Positions 14,390-23,029 of a DNA stretch of 25,517 bases are shown here, in pieces. Below the pieces are notes generated by a model that had not been told where the DNA came from, made no database searches, and worked only from the letters and a program-made list of their open reading frames with translations. This DNA comes from CAVTHK01 sp964552235 (GTDB taxonomy: Bacteria; Spirochaetota; Spirochaetia; SZUA-6; CAVTHK01): assembly GCA_964552235.1 (NCBI GenBank), contig CAZKGO010000071.1, positions 1 to 25,517 on the forward strand, written 5' to 3'. The translations under genes were made by a program, and so were the position numbers. How positions within the stretch are numbered: the first letter of the stretch is position 1; every line of letters starts with the position of its first letter.

Positions 14390-14879
14390 CTTGGCCCTGC
14401 CCCTTGAGCTCGGCAATGCGATCGCGGATCCGGGCCGCCTCTTCGTAGTCCTCGGAGCGCACCGCGGACTTGAGCCGCCGCTTCAGCGACTCGACGTCGA
14501 TCAGAAGCGTCTTGTAGGTCGCCAGCCTGCGGGGCAGCTTGCCCCTGTGCTGCGCCTTGCCGTGTAGCCGCCCGAGCAGGCCGCGGATCTCCCTGCCAAA
14601 GACAACGTAGCACTCCGTGCAGCCGACGCGCGAATGTTTTTTCACGTTCTCGAGGGTCTGGCCGCAGCGCGGGCAGACCCGGCGCCGGCTCGGAGCCCGC
14701 CTCTTGACGTCGATGAGGCCCATCAGGAGATCGGACACGGAAAAGGCCGGACCCTCGCCGGCGCTGATTCCGCGCACCGCGGCGCACCTGGCGCACAGGG
14801 CCAGCTCGACGGTTTCCCCTTCGGTGACCTGGCGGATGTGAAGGGTTGCTTCTTCGCAACCACAGATATCGCAGAGCAA
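14382..14879 (-). CDS. mcsA: McsA, zinc-binding activator of McsB
   Basis: A 165-residue protein with two zinc-binding modules. One has CDIC (3-6) and CARC (29-32); the other has CPRC and the typical GCTECYVVFG segment around residue 90. A UVR motif near the C-terminus reads RSEDYEEAARIRDRI. In Firmicutes McsA activates the McsB kinase and helps ClpC adaptor function. The start is TTG at 14879, supported by GGGAGG 6 nt upstream and by the first cysteine pair at residues 3 and 6. It is the first gene of mcsA-mcsB-clpC. There is no ctsR repressor gene before it, which is the usual first gene in Firmicutes. Confidence 0.93.
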   Translation of the reverse strand: MLCDICGCEEATLHIRQVTEGETVELALCARCAAVRGISAGEGPAFSVSDLLMGLIDVKRRAPSRRRVCPRCGQTLENVKKHSRVGCTECYVVFGREIRGLLGRLHGKAQHRGKLPRRLATYKTLLIDVESLKRRLKSAVRSEDYEEAARIRDRIAELKGQGQDD

Positions 14880-14898
14880 GAGGTCCCTCCCGACTCAA

Positions 14899-14927
14899 AG
14901 GGTACCTTCTGCCCTCCGGGTTGTCAA
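14899..14927 (-). promoter_or_regulatory. Sigma70-type promoter of mcsA-mcsB-clpC
   Basis: On the minus strand: perfect TTGACA (14927-14922), a 17-bp spacer, TACCCT (14904-14899). The start would be near 14892, giving a leader of about 13 nt that contains GGGAGG. No CtsR operator-like direct repeat and no CIRCE inverted repeat is seen around it. Confidence 0.6.
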
Positions 14928-14983
14928 GAAAACCGGCCGAATTCCCCGAGCCGCCCACCCGCTGCGCCGCGGCCCGCATCGGC

Positions 14984-16285
14984 TCAGCTGCGGCGCAGCA
15001 CTTCCAGCGGCTTGACGGCTGCGGCGCGGCGCGCCGGCAGGTAGGAGGCCGCCGTGGACACCACGATCGCGAGGGCGGCGACCGCGGCGGTTTCCGCCGG
15101 GCTGATGCGAACGGGGATCGACTCGAGGTAGAAGGCGGGATTCATGAGCAGCAGGGGGCGGTGCTCCGCCGCGCCGCCGAGCAGCGCCCCCGCGGCGGCC
15201 GCGGCCGCGAGCACGGCGTTCACCGCCGCCTCGAGGCCGCGCACGATCGCGTTGACGTTCACGGCGACCAGAAGGCCGAGCGGCACGCCCGCCAGCGCGC
15301 CGAGGGAGCCGGCCAGGAAGCCCGCCGCGACAAAGGATCCCTCCAGCAGCGCCGGGTGCGCACCCATGCTCTTGAGGATGGCGATCTCCGGCCGCTTTTC
15401 CAGCACGATCATCACGAGCGCCGAGGAGACGTTGACGGCGGCCACGAGAACGATGAGAGCCATGATGAGGACCAGCAGGGCCCGCGTCGTCTGGAACGAG
15501 CGGTACTGGTTCTCCTCCAGCTCGTACCAGCCGGCGACCCGTCCCGGAAACCCGGCCTCGGCCACGACCCGCTCGATCGCCGCCGCCGCCGCCTCGAGCC
15601 GCGCCAGATCGTGCAGCTTGACCGCGAGCACGAGCCTGCCGGCTCCCGAAGGGAGAACCACGCGGCCGTCCTCGCGGCTGCAGTAAATCCAGCCCCGGTC
15701 CAGCTCCTGGTAGCCCGAGCTGAACAGCCCGGCCACGACGAAGCGGCTCACGCGCGGCACGAAGCGGCCGCGGACCGGACGGGCGGTGAGCAGGCGAATC
15801 TCCTCGCCGACGCTCACGCCCAGCTCGTCGGCCACCGGCCTGCCGAGCACCAGCGACCGCGGCGCCAGGTCGAAGCTGCCTGCTTCCAGCCGCAGCGTCT
15901 GCCTCAAGCCTGCGTCCGATTCGTACAGGTCCGCAGGCACGGCTCTCAGCTGCAGCCCGAGCCGCGCCCTGGGCGAGTACACGAGCGCGAGCCCCTGCGT
16001 CTCGGCAAAGGCGAGCCTGACCTCCGGCAGCCGCCGCACGGCCTGCAGCAGCCGCTCCAGCTCGTCGTCCGGGAGCGCCGCCGGAAGGGCGACCTGGACG
16101 TGGTAGGATCCGGCTTCGATGATGCGGCGGGTGATGCCCTCGATCATCCCGTTGGACACGACCAAGACCAGCACCAGCGGCACGAGGCTGAGGCCCATGG
16201 CCGCCACGGCTCCCGCGAGGCCGTAGCCGCCGCCCCGCGGCGCCAGGGCGCGCCAGGCCAGCGCAGCAGCCACGCGCATCTTCAT
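14984..16285 (-). CDS. Lol-type ABC transporter permease (LolC/LolE family), distal copy
   Basis: A 433-residue inner-membrane protein with the LolC/LolE/FtsX-MacB layout. One membrane helix lies near 22-45, a large periplasmic domain spans about 46-265, and three helices follow at about 269-294, 316-345 and 398-416. EKRPEIAILKSMGA (296-309) is the family's cytoplasmic coupling segment, and it ends with the usual RRAAAVKPLEVLR tail. Together with the other permease and the ATPase it should extract lipoproteins from the inner membrane for transfer outward. The ATG at 16285 overlaps the lolD stop as ATGA. The flanking order permease-ATPase-permease is the spirochaete arrangement. Which permease corresponds to LolC and which to LolE cannot be decided here. 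Confidence 0.9.
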   Translation of the reverse strand: MKMRVAAALAWRALAPRGGGYGLAGAVAAMGLSLVPLVLVLVVSNGMIEGITRRIIEAGSYHVQVALPAALPDDELERLLQAVRRLPEVRLAFAETQGLALVYSPRARLGLQLRAVPADLYESDAGLRQTLRLEAGSFDLAPRSLVLGRPVADELGVSVGEEIRLLTARPVRGRFVPRVSRFVVAGLFSSGYQELDRGWIYCSREDGRVVLPSGAGRLVLAVKLHDLARLEAAAAAIERVVAEAGFPGRVAGWYELEENQYRSFQTTRALLVLIMALIVLVAAVNVSSALVMIVLEKRPEIAILKSMGAHPALLEGSFVAAGFLAGSLGALAGVPLGLLVAVNVNAIVRGLEAAVNAVLAAAAAAGALLGGAAEHRPLLLMNPAFYLESIPVRISPAETAAVAALAIVVSTAASYLPARRAAAVKPLEVLRRS

Positions 16286-16950
16286 CCCAGGACCCCGTGG
16301 GCGAGGGCGAGAGTGCGGTCGCCGCACGCCGCCAGCCGGGCGTCGTGGGTGGCCACCAGGAGCGTTCGTCCGTATCGCCGCACCAGGTCGAAGAGCAGCT
16401 CGCGCACGGCCTCGCTGTTGCGCTCGTCGAGGTTGCCCGTGGGCTCGTCGGCAATGACCAGTCGCGGGCTGTTGACGAGGGCGCGGGCGACCGCCACGCG
16501 CTGCCGCTCTCCGCCCGACAGCTCGGAGGGATAGCGCGCGAGCTTGCCGCCGAGGCCCACGTCCCTCAGCAGCTGCTCGGCCGCGCGCTGCGCAGCCGCC
16601 CGCGGCCTGCCGGCGATCCACGCCGGCATGAGCACGTTTTCGAGGGCGGTGAAATCCCGCAGCAGGTAGTGGAACTGGAAGATGAACCCCAGCGTGCGGC
16701 CCCGAAAAGCGGCCAGCGACCGCTCGTCCAGAGACGCGATGTCCGTGCCGTCGATCAGAACGCGGCCGCCGCTCGGCGAGTCGAGGCCCGCCACCAGGTT
16801 CAGCAGCGTCGTCTTGCCGCAGCCGCTCTCGCCCGTGATGACCACCGAGGTGCCTTCGGCGACCTCCAGGTCGACGCCGGTGAGGACGCGCACCTCTTCG
16901 GGACCGCTGGAAAAGGTCTTGGCGAGCGACTGCAGGACGAGCAGGGCCAT
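16282..16950 (-). CDS. lolD: Lipoprotein-releasing ABC transporter ATPase LolD
   Basis: A 222-residue ABC ATPase of the LolD/MacB/FtsE type. Walker A GESGCGKT is at 40-47, the Q-loop is FQFHYLL (91-97), and the signature LSGGE is at 144-148. Walker B LVIADEP spans 164-170, a TGNLDERN D-loop region follows, and the switch His is His202. It powers the two flanking permeases on the cytoplasmic side. The ATG overlaps the upstream permease stop as TGATG, so translation is probably coupled. Size and motifs are normal for LolD. FtsE or MacB are alternative families, but two flanking LolC/E-like permeases favour LolD. Confidence 0.93.
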   Translation of the reverse strand: MALLVLQSLAKTFSSGPEEVRVLTGVDLEVAEGTSVVITGESGCGKTTLLNLVAGLDSPSGGRVLIDGTDIASLDERSLAAFRGRTLGFIFQFHYLLRDFTALENVLMPAWIAGRPRAAAQRAAEQLLRDVGLGGKLARYPSELSGGERQRVAVARALVNSPRLVIADEPTGNLDERNSEAVRELLFDLVRRYGRTLLVATHDARLAACGDRTLALAHGVLG

Positions 16951-18224
16951 CAGAGCCTCCTCAGCACTTCCTGCGGGTCGACCTCTGCCGCCCGGCGGGA
17001 GGCCGCGAGGGCGGCCGTCAGGGCGCACGCGATGGCCGCGGTGCTGCCGAGGAGCACTTCGCCGGGCAACACCCGCGCCGGCACCCGGTCGATGTAGAAC
17101 ACCTTGGGAGAGAAGAGGGCCAGCTCGGCGGGCGACGAGCCGCCGAACATCGGACGCGCGACGGCCTCGGCGAGGGGCAGGAGCACGCGGTTTGCCGCGA
17201 GCTCCACGGCCGCGAACAGCTCGTTGACGTTGTAGGAGACCAGCAGTCCGAGGAGGTTGCCGAGGAAAGCGCCGGCCGCGCCGATGAGCAGACCCTCGAT
17301 CACGAACACCGCCCGCACGCCGGCGCCCGTGGCCCCGATCGCCCGCAGCGTGGCGATCTCCTCCTCGCGCTCGCGGACCGCCCTGCGCAGCGAGTGGAAG
17401 ATGTTGACGGCCACCACGACGAACACCAGGCCGATCAGGAGCATCATCATCGCCTTCTCGGTCTTGAGCGCGGTAAAGAACAACCGGTTCATCTCCCGCC
17501 ATCCCGAGACGGCGACCGTCGGCCCGAGCAGCTCGCCGACCCGCCGGCCGACCTCGATCTCCCGCGCCGGCCTTCGGATCTTCAGGCCGAGCACCGGCGC
17601 CACGGCGCCCGGCTCGGCCACCAGGCCGATGGTCGCCAGGGGCGCGAAGGCCCAGTTCAGGTCCAGGTCGTAGTAGCCGGTCTTGAAGATGCCCGCCACC
17701 CTGAGCTCCAGCTCCCGGGGCGACACCTCGGCGCTGCCGCCGACCGCAAAGGCGAACAGCGACAGCCGGTCCCCGGGCCTGACGCCGAGCCGGGCCGCCA
17801 GCTGCGAGCCGAGCAGCACCGAACCGGGGGCAGCCGCGCCGCCGCCGGGCCGGTCGAACTGCGGGGCAAAGGCGGCGACAAAGCCGGAGTCCGCGGGGTC
17901 GGGGTCCACAACCCGCAGCACGCACGGCACGCTCGTCCCCGCGATCGCCTGGATGTCGACAAAAGGGGTCACGGCGACCACGTCGGGCTGGCTGCGCAGC
18001 GCCTCGACCGCCTCCGGGCCGGCGCCGCGCACCTGCAGGTGATAGCTGCGCGCTTCGAGGATCGGCTCGATAAAGCTCAGCTGGAAGCCGTTCATGACAG
18101 CCAGCACGGTCGTGAGCGTCATGATGCCGGCCGCGATGCCCGCCACCGAGAACAGCGGCGAGCCGACGCGACGCCGGCAGCGGAAATAGCGGGCCGCCAC
18201 CCTCCAGGCGAATCCGCGGCTCAC
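16950..18224 (-). CDS. Lol-type ABC transporter permease (LolC/LolE family), proximal copy
   Basis: A 424-residue permease. It begins with the basic stretch RVAARYFRCRRRVGSPL (8-24), a first membrane helix at about 24-47, then a periplasmic MacB-like domain. Three C-terminal helices start with KAMMMLLIGLVFVVVAVNIF. The coupling segment EREEEIATLRAIGA is the counterpart of EKRPEIAILKSMGA in the partner permease. The start is GTG at 18224: its GTGA overlaps the upstream stop codon, and GGAGAGG lies a few bases before it. It should form the heterodimeric membrane part of a LolCDE-type lipoprotein exporter. Confidence 0.9.
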   Translation of the reverse strand: MSRGFAWRVAARYFRCRRRVGSPLFSVAGIAAGIMTLTTVLAVMNGFQLSFIEPILEARSYHLQVRGAGPEAVEALRSQPDVVAVTPFVDIQAIAGTSVPCVLRVVDPDPADSGFVAAFAPQFDRPGGGAAAPGSVLLGSQLAARLGVRPGDRLSLFAFAVGGSAEVSPRELELRVAGIFKTGYYDLDLNWAFAPLATIGLVAEPGAVAPVLGLKIRRPAREIEVGRRVGELLGPTVAVSGWREMNRLFFTALKTEKAMMMLLIGLVFVVVAVNIFHSLRRAVREREEEIATLRAIGATGAGVRAVFVIEGLLIGAAGAFLGNLLGLLVSYNVNELFAAVELAANRVLLPLAEAVARPMFGGSSPAELALFSPKVFYIDRVPARVLPGEVLLGSTAAIACALTAALAASRRAAEVDPQEVLRRL

Positions 18225-19239
18225 GGCAGCCTCTCCTCGCCGCTGCGCTGGTCGTCGCTGTAGAACACGCGCAGCACCGCCCTGCCGTCGCGGTACAGGT
18301 CGTCGTGCCACTGGCGCTCGCCCGTGTGCACGCGCACGCGGCGCAGAACCCCGCGCCACAGGTAGCTCTCGCGCGCCGGCCGGCCCTCCTCGTCGTACTC
18401 GGTCAGCCACTCCTCCGAGCCGATCGCCCCCACGCGCCGCAGCCGGATCTGCCTCCCCTCGCCGTCGTAGGCGTACGCGCTGCGGTAGGGGTCGGAGCCG
18501 CTTCGGATCTCCTCGGCGATCCGCCCGTCGGCGTCGTAGATGCGCCGCACCGCGTGGTCCGCGCGCTGCTCCACTGTTTCCTTTCGCCTGCCTGTGGCCG
18601 GATCGTAGCTGTGCGTGCGCTCCCACAGCGTCCGGCCGTCGCGGCGCTCGCTCTCGGCCACGAGCCGTCCCGAGTCGTCGTAGCGCGCCGTGAGGACTCC
18701 CGGCTCGGCCTGCAGCCGTTCGCCCAGCAGCCGCCCCTCGACGAAGAGGAAGGACGAGAGCGACCGGCTTCCGTCGGCATACCAACGGTCGACCTCGCGC
18801 AGGCGTCCTCGAGACGTGTAGCCGTAGCGTTCAACGTACAGCGGCTCGCCGCCGGCCGCGGACACCTCGAGGGTCTCCAGCAGCTCGCCGCGATAGCGGT
18901 AGACCCGCTTCTCCCCGGCGGTCTGCTCCTCGAGCAGCCGCATCTGCGCGTCGAACAGCCGCGCGGCCGTGACCTCTCCATCCTCGTGCACGGTCTCGCT
19001 CACCCTCCCGTTCGAGGGGTCGGTCACACGCACGATCCGGCGCACCTCCCTGCCCTGCTCGAGCAGCACCGACTCCTCGGTGCCGTCCGTCGAACGTACG
19101 CGCAGCAGGAAATCGTCCGCGCCGCCTTCCGAGGCGGGGCCGACGCGCAGGCCGACGGCGTTCGAGCGGTACTCCCGGGTCGTCTGCGCGCCGGAGGCGA
19201 CGGCCGGCAGCAGCAGCAGCGCGCACCACGCCAGCATCT

Positions 19240-19243
<4 letters not shown>
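18221..19243 (-). CDS. Exported protein with YD-type repeats, between FtsY and Lol genes
   Basis: A 340-residue protein with a signal peptide (about 1-18, ending ASG-AQ) and no further membrane segment, so probably periplasmic. The second half contains five YD-like repeats: YDDSGRL (188), YDPATGRR (213), YDADGRI (236), YDGEGRQI (259) and YDEEGRPA (283). Weaker GRL/WYADGSR-type repeats occur earlier. YD repeats form beta-strand solenoids that often bind carbohydrate or encapsulate peptides. The family itself is not recognised. It starts with GTG overlapping the ftsY stop and its stop overlaps the permease start, both as GTGA, so it is locked into the operon. An ATG two codons in is an alternative start. 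As I recall, Borrelia also has an unknown gene at this place. Confidence 0.82.
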
Positions 19244-20118
<875 letters not shown>

Positions 20119-20133
20119 GTGCCGTCCCCCCAG

Positions 20134-21567
20134 CTAGAAGGCGGGATCGTCGGCGTACCGGATGTACTCCCGAAGATCCGCCGCCATGTTGATGCCGAGC
20201 ACCACGCTCGCGAAGATGCCGCCCGCCCACAGGGCCGTGCCGATCACGGCCCTCCTGGTGAGGGTGTCGTACTCATCGGTGCCCGGCGCCGTGTGCTGCC
20301 GGGCCAGGCCGCTGTCGAGGGCGATCGCGTAGCTCACGATCGGAATCGGGATCGACAGGGCAAAGGCCCCGAGCGAGCGGAAGAAGCGCCTGCGCCGCAC
20401 CTCCTGCCACTCGCTGGGATCGACGAGCCGGCGCCGCAGGGTCGCCTCGATGCTCGAAGGACCGGCGGCGTCGACGGACTGGTACCGGTCGAAGTAGCCG
20501 TCGGCGACCAGGCGGTAGGTGACGACGCCGGCCGGAGGCAGCGCGAGATCGAGGGGCGTCGCGCCGACGTACAGCGAATCCCGGTAGACGAGAGCCCCGG
20601 CGGGCGCGCTGGACAGCCGCACCGTGCGGGCGTCCAGCGGCTCGAGAGTCGCCTCGACCGTCTGTCGAGCGAACGGCTCCAAGAAGACCGTGGTCGTGTA
20701 GGTCCGGTAGCCCTCGAGCGACACCTCGATCTCGTGGGGGCCCGGCGTGAGGAACCTCAAGTCCACCGGACCGATCCCCTGCGGCCTGCCGTCGACGCGC
20801 ACGCGCGAGCCGGGAGGGACGGACGCGACCGTGAGCGACGACCACGGGCGGCCGAGCAGGGCTTCCGCGAGCCCTGCGACCGCCTTGGCGGTCGCGGCTG
20901 CGATGTCCTGCGGCGACGAGACATCCTCGACCGCGAACAGCTCGCGGTCGAGCAGCACGCTGTGACAGCCGACCCGCCAGTACAGGTGCCCCTCCAGCGG
21001 CTCGAGCCTGCCCCACACGATCAGGTCCACGCCCGCCTTGCGGCCGGCCGCGGCCACGGAATAGCGCGGAGCCTCGATGAGATCCGCCGGCTCGTACAGC
21101 AGGGGAATCGCCCGGGGCAGCACCTGCAGGTGAGGCAGGTCCTGCTCCATGCGCAGCAGGGCCTCGAGCAGCTCGCGGCGCCTGGCCTCCAGCGGAGCGA
21201 GGGCCTTGGCCCGCTCGTCTTCGGGCAGCGCCTTGAACAGCACCTCGTCACGGGCGCGAGCGGCGTCGCGGAGCTGGGTCGAGAGCGTCTGCGCGCGCTT
21301 GCGGGCCAGGCTCGCCGCCAGCGCGCGGCGCTCGTCGTCGGCGAGCTCCCGCTCGCCGGCCCCGCTGAGCCGGTCGCGCAATTCGAGGGGAAGGCTCGCC
21401 CGCAGGTACTCGTCCCTCGCCTCCAGCGCGCCGCCGCCCCACGCGGCGAATCCTACCCGCAGGGCCTTGGGCAGGTCGGAGCTCAGATCCTCGCCCGCCG
21501 CCAGCGTCGCGGCCGCCAGCAGGAACAGGAGGACCTCAGTTCTGCTTCTGCTTGAGACTCCAGGCAA
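20134..21567 (-). CDS. PEGA-domain envelope protein
   Basis: A 477-residue protein with an N-terminal signal sequence (basic residues then LLFLLAAATLAAG). A helical charged region follows at about 50-145, then a segment of about 150-240 that resembles a periplasmic alpha/beta domain. PEGA domains lie at about 244-309 (VASVPPGSRVRVDGRPQG) and, more weakly, 315-378. Two hydrophobic segments near the C-terminus (401-417, 441-460) could anchor it. PEGA domains are small beta folds found in surface and envelope proteins. The start is TTG at 21567, with GAGGAG 10 nt upstream; it overlaps the end of prfB by 32 bp. The position between prfB and ftsY matches a Borrelia gene of unknown function, as I recall. 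Confidence 0.83.
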   Translation of the reverse strand: MPGVSSRSRTEVLLFLLAAATLAAGEDLSSDLPKALRVGFAAWGGGALEARDEYLRASLPLELRDRLSGAGERELADDERRALAASLARKRAQTLSTQLRDAARARDEVLFKALPEDERAKALAPLEARRRELLEALLRMEQDLPHLQVLPRAIPLLYEPADLIEAPRYSVAAAGRKAGVDLIVWGRLEPLEGHLYWRVGCHSVLLDRELFAVEDVSSPQDIAAATAKAVAGLAEALLGRPWSSLTVASVPPGSRVRVDGRPQGIGPVDLRFLTPGPHEIEVSLEGYRTYTTTVFLEPFARQTVEATLEPLDARTVRLSSAPAGALVYRDSLYVGATPLDLALPPAGVVTYRLVADGYFDRYQSVDAAGPSSIEATLRRRLVDPSEWQEVRRRRFFRSLGAFALSIPIPIVSYAIALDSGLARQHTAPGTDEYDTLTRRAVIGTALWAGGIFASVVLGINMAADLREYIRYADDPAF

Positions 21568-22649
21568 GCTTCAGGTACTCCTCGATGAACTGGTCGATGG
21601 CGCCGTCCATGACGGCCTGCACGTTTGCGGTCTCGTGCCGGGTGCGATGATCCTTGACGAGCGTGTACGGCTGGAACACGTAGGAGCGGATCTGGTTGCC
21701 CCACGAGATGTCCTTCTTCTCGCTCTCGATCCTGTCGCGCTCCTTTTCCCGCTGCAGGCGCATGTGCTCGTAGAGCCGGCTCCTGAGCATCTTCATCGCC
21801 ATCGCCCGGTTCTTGTGCTGGCTGCGCTCGTTCTGGCACTGGACCACGATCCCCGTCGGCAGGTGCGTCATGCGGACCGCCGACTCGGTCTTGTTCACAT
21901 GCTGCCCGCCCGCGCCGCCGGAGCGGAACGTATCGACCCGCAGGTCCTCGGGCTTGATCTCGATGCTCGCGTCGTCCTCGATCTCGGGGGAGCAGAACAC
22001 CGAGGCAAAGGTTGTGTGGCGCCTCTTGTTGGCGTCGAACGGCGAGATGCGCACCAGCCGGTGTACTCCCGACTCGGTCTTGAGATAGCCGTGCGCGTTC
22101 TCGCCGCGGACCAGGGCCGTCACCGACTTGAAGCCGGCCTCGGCCTCGAGGGCATCCTCGATCTCCACCTCGTAACCCCGCCGTTCGGCCCACCGGGTGT
22201 ACATGCGCAGCAGCATGCCTGCCCAGTCGCACGCCTCGGTCCCCCCCGCCCCCGCGTGGATCGTGAGAAAGGTCGAGGCATCGTCGTGCTCGTCGGAGAG
22301 GAACTCCAGGACCCGCGCCCGCGCGTAGGTCGACTCCAGATCCTGGAGCCCGCGGGCGATCTCCGGCTCGACCGACCGGTCGCCCTCCTCGAGGGCGAGG
22401 GCGTACAGCTCGGCCAGGTCGCGGTACTTCTGCCGCAGCGAGGTCCAGGGATCAAGGCGCCGCTTCCGCTCCTTGAGAGCGGCCAGGACTCCGCTGGCCC
22501 GCTCCTTGTCGGCCCAGAAATCCTGCCCCGACGTCAGCGCCTCGAGGCTCTGGATTTCGGCCCGCAGCTTGTCCGGGTCAAAGATGCCTCCAGGTCTCTT
22601 CGATCTGTTCTCCCAGGCTCCTGACCCGGGTCTGCAGCTCCTCGAGCAT
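21536..22649 (-). CDS. prfB: Peptide chain release factor 2 with programmed +1 frameshift
   Basis: RF2 terminates translation at UGA and UAA. The gene has two frames. The first, from ATG at 22649 (after GGAGG), encodes 23 residues and stops at an in-frame TGA (22580-22578). The slippery site CTT TGA C follows an internal Shine-Dalgarno-like GGAGG with only CAT between, the same layout as in Escherichia coli. A +1 shift skips one T and continues from 22579 to the stop at 21536, giving 370 residues. The anticodon-like SPF tripeptide is at about 202-204 and the catalytic GGQ at about 247-249. RF2 shortage favours the shift, giving autoregulation. The gene follows the Cas2-like gene by 26 nt. Confidence 0.96.
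22578..22592 (-). promoter_or_regulatory. RF2 programmed frameshift site
   Basis: On the minus strand the sequence reads GGAGG, CAT, CTT, TGA, C. GGAGG three bases before CTT acts as an internal Shine-Dalgarno stimulator, CTT is the slip codon and TGA is the RF2-sensitive stop. This is the known prfB recoding signal and not a sequencing error. Confidence 0.93.
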
Positions 22650-22675
22650 CGGTCCTCCGGGAGGGCGGCGCGGCC

Positions 22676-22948
22676 TCAGACGACGATCTTCTTCCGCCGC
22701 CACTTCTTGGTTTCGAGATCAGTGATCACCAGCGTGTCGTCGATCGGGTACTGGTAGAACCGCACCCGGTCGTAGGAATCGGTGACGCGGTCCAGGTCCC
22801 GCTTCAACCGCGCAAGGCGCTCGTCGCTGACCGTCCGGCACTCGTAGAGCCCTGCCAGCACCCGCTTGAACCCGTACTCGGCGAGCAGCTCCTGCGCCGC
22901 CGCGCGGGAATCCTCTCCCGCCAACTCGACGCACACCGCGACGTACAT
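22676..22948 (-). CDS. Orphan Cas2-like protein at the head of the prfB operon
   Basis: A 90-residue protein that reads like Cas2 or the related VapD fold. A first beta strand MYVAVCVEL is followed by a helix, then YGFKRVLAGLYECRTVSDERLARLKRDLD in the place where Cas2 has the GxRVQxSVFEC and xxLxxLKxxL segments. The strand RVRFYQYP comes next and the tail is basic, KKWRRKKIVV. At the end of strand 1, where Cas2 nucleases keep an Asp, it has Glu8 in VEL. No cas1, other cas gene or CRISPR repeat is in the window. The role is unknown; a non-CRISPR RNA- or protein-binding role is possible. The ATG at 22948 lacks a Shine-Dalgarno and sits 7 nt after a -10 box. prfB begins 26 nt after its stop. Confidence 0.75.
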   Translation of the reverse strand: MYVAVCVELAGEDSRAAAQELLAEYGFKRVLAGLYECRTVSDERLARLKRDLDRVTDSYDRVRFYQYPIDDTLVITDLETKKWRRKKIVV

Positions 22949-22955
22949 CGGGGAG

Positions 22956-22985
22956 AGTGTATGAGTATTGCCGCGGCGCTGTCAA
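22956..22985 (-). promoter_or_regulatory. Promoter of the cas2-like/prfB/lol operon, leaderless geometry
   Basis: On the minus strand: perfect TTGACA (22985-22980), an 18-bp spacer, TACACT (22961-22956). Seven bases separate the -10 box from the ATG at 22948, so the start is predicted at about 22949. This is the only promoter-like signal I see ahead of the eight-gene operon. Confidence 0.55.
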
Positions 22986-22993
22986 ACGGTCTA

Positions 22994-23023
22994 TGGACAA
23001 GACGCCGCAGCGCCGACTAGTAT
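22994..23023 (+). promoter_or_regulatory. Promoter of the lipoprotein gene, leaderless geometry
   Basis: TGGACA (22994-22999), an 18-bp spacer, TAGTAT (23018-23023). The predicted start coincides with the ATG at 23030. An overlapping TATAGT (23021-23026) is a better -10 by sequence but would put the start inside the gene. The -35 boxes of this and the divergent promoter are only 8 bp apart. Confidence 0.42.
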
Positions 23024-23029
23024 AGTGGC

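Noticed and set aside
14928..14983. Terminator after the distal Lol permease gene
   Set aside because: A short CGGCT/GGCCG stem followed by TTTTCTT exists, but the stem is only 5 bp with one G-U pair and a 10-nt loop. Too weak to call.
22578..22583. Frameshift mutation making prfB a pseudogene
   Set aside because: The break falls exactly at the known GGAGG-CAT-CTT-TGA-C recoding signal and all RF2 motifs are intact.
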